Of a DNA stretch of 12,060 nucleotides, positions 7,116-12,060 are shown piece after piece. Source of the DNA: JAPLKX01 sp035530195 (GTDB lineage Bacteria; Hydrogenedentota; Hydrogenedentia; Hydrogenedentales; SLHB01); the NCBI GenBank assembly GCA_035530195.1, contig DATKVG010000185.1, forward strand, positions 1 to 12,060, in the 5' to 3' direction. Position 1 is the first letter of the stretch. Each line of letters begins with the position of its first letter. The notes beneath the pieces were generated by a model. The model was not told the origin of the DNA. It saw only the letters and a list, made by a program, of their open reading frames with translations, and did not search any database. The position numbers and the translations under genes are program-made.

Positions 7116-10100
7116 AAGGCCGCCTCGACCTCTTTAGCCTTATTCCCGCCCGGCTTAAGTCTAAACAGACCGAGGACGCTGTCGTAGTAGCTGTAGAGGG
7201 TTGGGACAACGAACAGGGTGAGGAGGGTGGCGAAGAGAAGGCCGATGATGACGGCGATGGCCATGGGCCCCCACCACTGGCTGCTCTCACCACCGACGGT
7301 CCATGTGTAGTCGCGGAAATTGAAGCTGACGCCGGCGGCCATGGGCACCAGCCCGATGACGGTGGTGATGGCGGTGAGCACGACGGGCCGGAACCGTGTG
7401 GTGGCGGCTTCGACGATGGCGTCGATGGAGGGCATGCCTTCGGCGCGCTTGACGTTGATGAAGTCGAGCAGGACGATGCCGTTGTTGACGACGACGCCGG
7501 CGAGGCTGATGCAGGCGATGCCCGTCATGAGGATGTCGAATGGCATATCCCAGATGAGGAGTGCCACGAGCACGCCAGCCACGCTGAGGACGACGGTCGT
7601 CATGATGATGAGGGGCTGCATGAGGCTGTTGAACTCGGCGACCATGACGAGCGTGACAAGGAGGAGGGCGACGATGAAGGCTTTGCTGAGGAAGTCCTGT
7701 GTCTCAACGAAATCCTCGTTCTCGCCGGTGTATGAGATCGAGTAGCCGGCGGGCAGCGGGAAGTCTTTTAGCTCCTGCTGCACGAGTTTGAGTACTTGCG
7801 GGGCTTCCATCCCTTCGACTTCGCCGAACACCGTCAACGTGCGTTTGCGGTTGATGCGCATGATGCGGGAGAGCCCGCCGCCCTGCTCGATTTTGGCGAC
7901 GGCCGAGAACGGGATGGCGGTTCCCTGCAGGTTGATCAGGTTCATGGTCTCGACGTTTCGGAGGTCTTCGCGGAACCATTTGGGGAACCGGACCATGACG
8001 TCGTACTCTTTGTCGCCTTCGCGGTATTCGCCGGCTTCGAGCCCGCTGATGGCGGCTTTAACGGTAGCGCCGACGAATTGTGTATTGAGCCCGGCGAGGT
8101 AGGCGCGTTGGCGGTCAACGTTGACGCGGACTTCGGGCTTCCCGGTGTCGTAGTCGTCGTCGAGGTCGACGAGCCCGGGGACGTCTTTGATTTTGCGCTT
8201 GATTTCCATGGCGAGCTTGGCGAGTGTTTCGAAATCGTCGCCACTGATTTCAATGTTTACGGGCGGCCCGGTAGGCGGGCCCATTTCCTCTTGTTTTTTA
8301 ACGCGAATTTCCGCGCCGGGGATCTGGCCGGCCAACTGGCGGATGTTGTTCAAGACTTTGGTGGGCAGTTCGGTGCATTGTTCGAGTTTGGGGAAATTGA
8401 TGTTGATCCGGTTTTCGTGGCTTGTGGTGCTGTCACCGTGGCTGAACATTTCGACGCCGTGCGACCCGACGTTGGCGATGAAATTTAAGACGTTTTTCTT
8501 TTCGGGCTGAATTCGGGCTTCGATTTCGCGGACAAACGCGTCGGACGTGTCGAGCTTTGTGCCTTGGGGGCAGTCGATGTCGATATAGGCGTGCCGCGGT
8601 TCCGTTTCGGGCATGAACTCGACTTTTGCGCCGGCGGCGTAGACGACTACGATGGAGGCGACGACGGTGAGGAATAGGACGGTTGTGACGAGCCGCCACT
8701 GGAGGGCAGTGCGGAGGATTCGGCCGTAGATCTTGAGTATGGGGTGGCGCTTGATTCTTACTTGTCCGTCCTTGTTGCGTTTCAGTTTTGCAGCGGGCAT
8801 CCACATGGCAGCGAGTGCGGGGTTGACCACCATGCCGACAAACAGCGAGGCCAGCAAGGCGATCGAGACGGTCTGCGGCAGGTAGAACATGAAATCGCCC
8901 ATGATGCCCGGCCAGAACAGGAGCGGGGAAAAGCCGGCGACGGTCGTCAGGGTCGAACCGATGATGGGCCATGCGACTTCGGACGCGCCGCGGTACGCGG
9001 CCTCGACTCGGCCCATGCCGGTCTGGATGTGCCGGTAGGTGTTTTCGACGACGACGATGCTGACGTCGACGAGGTTGCCGAGGACGAGGATCAGGCTGTA
9101 GAGGACGACCATGTTGAGTGTGACGCCGATCATTTTCAGGATGATCAGCGTGATAAACATCGAGACGGGAATTGCGAGCGCGATGAAGATGGCGTTGGTG
9201 AAGCCCATCGCCAGGAGGATGACGGCGAGCACGAGGATGAGGCCGCTAAGCATCCCGTTTTCGAGTTCGGCGACCATATCGCGGACGAAATCTGAGAAGT
9301 CCATCGTGATGGCGACGTCGACGCCGGGCGGGAACTTTTTCCGCATCTCGTCGAGGACTTCATTGACTTCGTCGGCGACGGCGATGATGTTTTCGCCGGC
9401 CCGTTTTGAGAGTGTGAGCGTGACGGCGGGCGTGCCGTCCATTCGGGAGTACGTGACGGGGTCTTTGAACCGGTCGCGGACGGTGGCGATATCGCGGAGG
9501 TAGACGATGCCCTGGGGGGTAGCTTTTACGATGAGTCCGGTGAGTTCGTCTGGGGTTTTGAACTCGCCGGGTACGCGCATGAGGAACTTGGCTTCGCCCA
9601 ACTCCATGGCGCCGCTGGGTGTGTTGACGTTTTCGAGCCGGGTGAGCAGGGCCAAATTCGACAGCGACACCCCGTAACGCGCCACCCGCTCGGGATCGAC
9701 CTCGATCTCGATCTCGCGCTCGACCCCGCCGATGATGGCGACATCGAGTACGCCCTTGATGGCCTCGAACCGGTCTTCGAGATCCTCGGCGATCTTATTG
9801 AGCGCGGCCGGGCCGATGGGTCCGGTGAGGCACATAATGAGGATGGGCATTTCGGAGATGTTGATTTCGCTGATGACGGGCTCCTCGGCTTCCTGGGGGA
9901 GATCCTGGCGGGCGAGGTCGACTTTGTCGCGGACTTTTTGGAGTGCGCCGGTGATGTCGGTGCTCGAGACGAACTCGATCAGGACGACGGAGACGCTTTC
10001 GAGGCTTCGGGATCGGATTTCCTTGATGCCGCTGATTCCGGTGAGTTTTCGCTCGATGGGGATAGTGACGAGTGATTCGATGTCTTCGGGTGAGACGCCG

Positions 10101-10255
10101 CGGTAGCTGGTGACGACGCTGATCAGCGGCACGACGACTTCGGGCGCGGCCTCGCGCGGCAGCGAGACGTAGCTGTAGATGCCGCCGATGGCGGTGATGA
10201 AAAGAAACACGACCACCGTGACACGCTGGTTGATGGCGAGTTGGTTGAGCCGCAT
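7112..10255 (-). CDS. RND-family efflux pump inner-membrane subunit (AcrB/HAE-like)
   Basis: This 1047-residue protein has the length and duplicated layout of RND drug and solute exporters. TM1 is at about 11-31, the first periplasmic region spans 32-335, TM2-6 are between 336 and 486, TM7 is at about 522-541, the second periplasmic region runs to about 855, and TM8-12 lie at 856-1027. Recognisable stretches include VSPEDIESLVTIPIE (54-68), GPPTGPPVNIEISG (659-672) and TTRFRPVVLTAITTVIGLVP (952-971). Such pumps form trimers and drive substrate export by proton antiport through an adaptor and an outer-membrane channel. In TM4 the AcrB Asp407-Asp408 pair reads D397-V398. In TM10 AcrB Lys940 is replaced by N924 (VVVNNGIVLLDF). 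Proton coupling must therefore use a different residue set. Heavy-metal (CusA) motifs were not evident; substrate unknown. The ATG overlaps the adaptor stop by one base (TGATG) and is preceded by GAGG. Confidence 0.97.
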   Translation of the reverse strand: MRLNQLAINQRVTVVVFLFITAIGGIYSYVSLPREAAPEVVVPLISVVTSYRGVSPEDIESLVTIPIERKLTGISGIKEIRSRSLESVSVVLIEFVSSTDITGALQKVRDKVDLARQDLPQEAEEPVISEINISEMPILIMCLTGPIGPAALNKIAEDLEDRFEAIKGVLDVAIIGGVEREIEIEVDPERVARYGVSLSNLALLTRLENVNTPSGAMELGEAKFLMRVPGEFKTPDELTGLIVKATPQGIVYLRDIATVRDRFKDPVTYSRMDGTPAVTLTLSKRAGENIIAVADEVNEVLDEMRKKFPPGVDVAITMDFSDFVRDMVAELENGMLSGLILVLAVILLAMGFTNAIFIALAIPVSMFITLIILKMIGVTLNMVVLYSLILVLGNLVDVSIVVVENTYRHIQTGMGRVEAAYRGASEVAWPIIGSTLTTVAGFSPLLFWPGIMGDFMFYLPQTVSIALLASLFVGMVVNPALAAMWMPAAKLKRNKDGQVRIKRHPILKIYGRILRTALQWRLVTTVLFLTVVASIVVVYAAGAKVEFMPETEPRHAYIDIDCPQGTKLDTSDAFVREIEARIQPEKKNVLNFIANVGSHGVEMFSHGDSTTSHENRININFPKLEQCTELPTKVLNNIRQLAGQIPGAEIRVKKQEEMGPPTGPPVNIEISGDDFETLAKLAMEIKRKIKDVPGLVDLDDDYDTGKPEVRVNVDRQRAYLAGLNTQFVGATVKAAISGLEAGEYREGDKEYDVMVRFPKWFREDLRNVETMNLINLQGTAIPFSAVAKIEQGGGLSRIMRINRKRTLTVFGEVEGMEAPQVLKLVQQELKDFPLPAGYSISYTGENEDFVETQDFLSKAFIVALLLVTLVMVAEFNSLMQPLIIMTTVVLSVAGVLVALLIWDMPFDILMTGIACISLAGVVVNNGIVLLDFINVKRAEGMPSIDAIVEAATTRFRPVVLTAITTVIGLVPMAAGVSFNFRDYTWTVGGESSQWWGPMAIAVIIGLLFATLLTLFVVPTLYSYYDSVLGLFRLKPGGNKAKEVEAAL
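7123..7126 (-). promoter_or_regulatory. Ribosome-binding site for the GTG-started ResB-like gene
   Basis: GAGG lies seven bases before GTG at 7115-7113, inside the last codons of the pump gene. With the 4-base stop/start overlap it indicates coupled translation of the ResB-like protein with the pump. Confidence 0.6.
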
Positions 10256-11331
10256 CAGTCGAGAACCTCGGAGACTTGGACGGGTTCGCCTTCGATCAGC
10301 TCGCGCTGGCCGGAGACAATCAGGCGGTCGCCCGGTTTGAGGCCGGTGACGGCCTGGACGACGTCATTCTGAATAATGCCGATTTCGATTGGTCGAACGC
10401 GGGCCACGCCGGAGTCTTCCACCATGACGAACCGCTGGTTTTCGACGGTCATGACGCTGAAAATGGGGACCGTAACGGAGTCGGGGCAGACACGTCTGAC
10501 GAGGCGAACGCGGGCGATCATTCCCGGCTTGATGATGCCTTCCGGATTATCCACGGCGACTTCGGTGACGAACGTCAGTGTGGACGGGTCGGCGGTGGTG
10601 GCGATTTTGTGGATCGAGCCGTTGAACTCGCGGCCTTCGATGGCGTCGAGTGTGACGATTGCAGGTGCGCCGGGTGCGAAATTGCCGACTTCGCGTTCGG
10701 GCACGCCGACGCTGACCTTGATTTTGTCCATTTGCACGAGTCGGACGAGCGGCATGCCGGTGTCGACGAACTCGTCTTTGTCTTTGAACAGGCGGTCGAC
10801 GATGCCGCGTATGGGTGCAGTGACGATGCTTTTCTGCAACTGGATCTCGACAAGCCGGAGGTTCGCGGCGGCCATTTCGTTGTCGGCGGAAACTTTATCG
10901 GAGGCCTGCGTGGTGGCGACGCCTTTTTCGGCCAGCGACTGGATGCGCTGCAACTCCTGGGCGGCGAGTTTTTCCTGAGCGCGGGCCTGGTCGAGGTGGG
11001 CGTTCAACAGGCGCGTGTCGATCCGAACCAGTTCCTGGCCGGCCTCGACGCGGTCGCCTTCTTCCACGCCCTGCCAATCGATTTTGCCGCCGGTTTCCGC
11101 GCTTACCAGGATATCTTCCCACGGGAGGACGCCGCCGGTCAGGATCAGCCGGTCTTCGATGGTGCAGGCTTTCAGCGTCATCACCTTAACGGACGGGACG
11201 CGCTCATGTGCGACTCCTGCGGCCGTGGCCGCTTCGGCCCGCGATGCGCGAATGCGCGATGCAACGGTCGTGACGGCATATCCGCCGACAATGATCAATC
11301 CGCACAAGACAAAGGTTGTTACGATTCTCAT
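10255..11331 (-). CDS. RND efflux periplasmic adaptor (membrane-fusion protein)
   Basis: This 358-residue HlyD/AcrA-type adaptor links the inner-membrane pump to an outer-membrane channel. An N-terminal membrane segment (about 4-24) has no good lipobox, although Cys10 is present, so it is probably a signal anchor. The first lipoyl-like half is at about 72-106 (SAETGGKIDWQGVEEGDRVE and on). An alpha-helical coiled-coil hairpin follows at about 107-168, rich in Gln, Glu, Ala and Arg. The second lipoyl half is at about 169-200 (TAPIRGIVDRLF). The beta-barrel runs from about 203 to 280, with FAPGAPAIVTL and IIKPGMIARVRL, and the membrane-proximal domain reaches the end, with LKPGDRLIVSGQREL. The domain order matches the family. 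Its ATG overlaps the repressor stop by 4 bases (ATGA) and its stop overlaps the pump start by 1 base, fixing the partner pair. No channel gene is seen, so a TolC-like protein must be encoded elsewhere. Confidence 0.95.
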   Translation of the reverse strand: MRIVTTFVLCGLIIVGGYAVTTVASRIRASRAEAATAAGVAHERVPSVKVMTLKACTIEDRLILTGGVLPWEDILVSAETGGKIDWQGVEEGDRVEAGQELVRIDTRLLNAHLDQARAQEKLAAQELQRIQSLAEKGVATTQASDKVSADNEMAAANLRLVEIQLQKSIVTAPIRGIVDRLFKDKDEFVDTGMPLVRLVQMDKIKVSVGVPEREVGNFAPGAPAIVTLDAIEGREFNGSIHKIATTADPSTLTFVTEVAVDNPEGIIKPGMIARVRLVRRVCPDSVTVPIFSVMTVENQRFVMVEDSGVARVRPIEIGIIQNDVVQAVTGLKPGDRLIVSGQRELIEGEPVQVSEVLD

Positions 11332-12017
11332 TTCTCAGCCACCCGGTTTTGTGCCGCGTTCGGGTTGTTTTTGTACGGGCGAGAACCCGCCGCAGTCTCG
11401 AACGTGGTTTTCATCTTGTTTGTTGCGCCGCCCCCGGCGCCCTTAACGAATAAGTCCACCAGATAATCGGCCAGATCCGGGGCAAGCACGGCTTCGGGCC
11501 GGTATATCTTTGCCATGATGTGCATGTCCATGATGCCGGCGAAAACCAGGGCCAGGGATTGCGCGTCGCCGCCGTCCAATTCGCCCGCATCCAGCCCTTC
11601 CTGCATAATCCGAGCGAGGCGGTCCAGCCGCCCCTCGACCATCTTCGTCATGTCCAACCGCAAGCCTTCGGCGGGACTTGCAAACACCGCCTGTAAGAGC
11701 AACCTGACCATACCGACGGATTCTTCGGCGCCGGCGAAAGTCGCGCTCATGACGGCCGTGAGTTTGGCGTGGCACGAGCCCGGCGTTTGGATGATCTGAT
11801 CGAGGTCGGCGCCCAGTTCGGCAAAACTGGTTTCGACAATGCGGCAAAATAGGTCTTCTTTGTTTTTGAAATAGTAGTAAAGTACGGGGCGGGTCACGCC
11901 GGCCCGCTCGATGATCTCGCGGATGGTGGTGCCTTTGTAACCCTTCTCGGAAAACAGGGCGAGCGCGCTGTCGAGCAGTTTGCACTCGGTGCCCGTCCCG
12001 CCGGGGATCTCGTTCAT
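11328..12017 (-). CDS. TetR/AcrR-family transcriptional repressor of the efflux operon
   Basis: This 229-residue protein has the TetR N-terminal helix-turn-helix at about 12-58: LLDSALALFSEKGYKGTTI, then REIIERAG, then the recognition helix and following VTRPVLYYYFKNKEDLF (41-57). The spacing and the YYYFKNKEDL signature are diagnostic. The rest (about 59-195) is the helical ligand-binding and dimer domain and gives no clue to the inducer. A 30-residue tail after about 195, rich in Gly, Ala, Asn and Lys, goes beyond the usual length near 200 and is probably disordered. Being first in the operon and overlapping the adaptor gene by 4 bases, it most likely represses itself and the pump. The candidate operator lies just upstream. 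The ATG at 12017 was chosen because it leaves a normal short lead before the first helix; the ribosome-binding site is poor (GGTAGGG about 9 bases before). Confidence 0.95.
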   Translation of the reverse strand: MNEIPGGTGTECKLLDSALALFSEKGYKGTTIREIIERAGVTRPVLYYYFKNKEDLFCRIVETSFAELGADLDQIIQTPGSCHAKLTAVMSATFAGAEESVGMVRLLLQAVFASPAEGLRLDMTKMVEGRLDRLARIMQEGLDAGELDGGDAQSLALVFAGIMDMHIMAKIYRPEAVLAPDLADYLVDLFVKGAGGGATNKMKTTFETAAGSRPYKNNPNAAQNRVAEK

Positions 12018-12033
12018 GGCCGACCACCCTACC

Positions 12034-12045
12034 TAACGTTCGTTA
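12034..12045. promoter_or_regulatory. Candidate TetR-type operator (inverted repeat)
   Basis: The inverted repeat is TAACG-TT-CGTTA, with perfect 5-base arms and a 2-base centre. It sits 16 bases upstream of the repressor start codon, in the short non-coding edge where an autoregulated promoter is expected. TetR-family dimers bind such palindromes, often 12-20 bases long, next to their own genes. Assignment to this repressor rests on position and symmetry only. A convincing -10/-35 pair could not be picked in the few remaining bases. Confidence 0.5.
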
Positions 12046-12060
12046 CAGAGAAGAGATTTT

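Noticed and set aside
6860..7735. Plus-strand 291-codon frame, very rich in Asp, Glu, Gly and His
   Set aside because: It is antisense to the ends of the ResB-like and pump genes. Low complexity comes from the opposite-strand codon bias.
10276..11466. Plus-strand 396-codon open frame rich in Asp, Phe and Gly
   Set aside because: It is the antisense of the adaptor gene. The composition is what the complement of GC-rich codons gives, and no motif is present.
1..12060. tRNA, rRNA, CRISPR, insertion sequences
   Set aside because: No cloverleaf-like or rRNA-like sequence, no spaced direct repeats of CRISPR size and no transposase or terminal inverted repeats were found; nearly all the window is coding.

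Overview
This is a GC-rich bacterial window in which every supported gene lies on the minus strand. Read in the direction of transcription it therefore runs from the right edge (12060) to the left (1). The cell has an inner and an outer membrane, because the window holds an RND pump with its periplasmic adaptor, exported proteins and a probable lipoprotein. The mix of genes is a ceramidase-like exported hydrolase, a TMTC-like membrane protein with TPRs, a ResB-like protein and a duplicated SIS-like protein. Together with short tandem repeats between genes, this recalls environmental lineages of the planctomycete / Hydrogenedentota kind. That placement is an impression from gene content and is low confidence.

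Region 12060-5652 is a tight four-gene unit: a TetR-type repressor (12017-11328), a membrane-fusion adaptor (11331-10255), a 1047-residue RND pump (10255-7112) and a ResB-like two-anchor membrane protein (7115-5652). The three junctions overlap by 4, 1 and 4 bases, so the genes are almost certainly co-transcribed and translationally coupled. A short palindrome 16 bases upstream of the repressor start looks like its own operator. The expected logic is that the repressor senses a ligand, releases the operator and allows expression of the adaptor and pump. No outer-membrane TolC-type channel is visible. The pump has non-standard residues at two of the positions that form the proton relay in AcrB, and the ResB-like fourth gene is an unusual partner.

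Region 5651-5533 is a 119-base gap containing four tandem 9-base repeats. Region 5532-1532 is a second cluster: a GTG-started GT-C/TMTC-like membrane protein with C-terminal TPRs, an MgtC/SapB-family membrane protein 6 bases later, and a probable lipoprotein with two SIS-like halves 23 bases after that. The ribosome-binding site of the last gene is embedded in a 7-base tandem repeat. After a 123-base gap comes an exported neutral-ceramidase-like protein (1408 to beyond position 1), cut by the window edge. It keeps recognisable metal-ligand motifs but has Asn where the ceramidase nucleophile Ser is expected.

No RNA genes, CRISPR arrays, insertion sequences, attachment sites or convincing intrinsic terminators were seen. 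No non-coding stretch exceeds about 125 bases.
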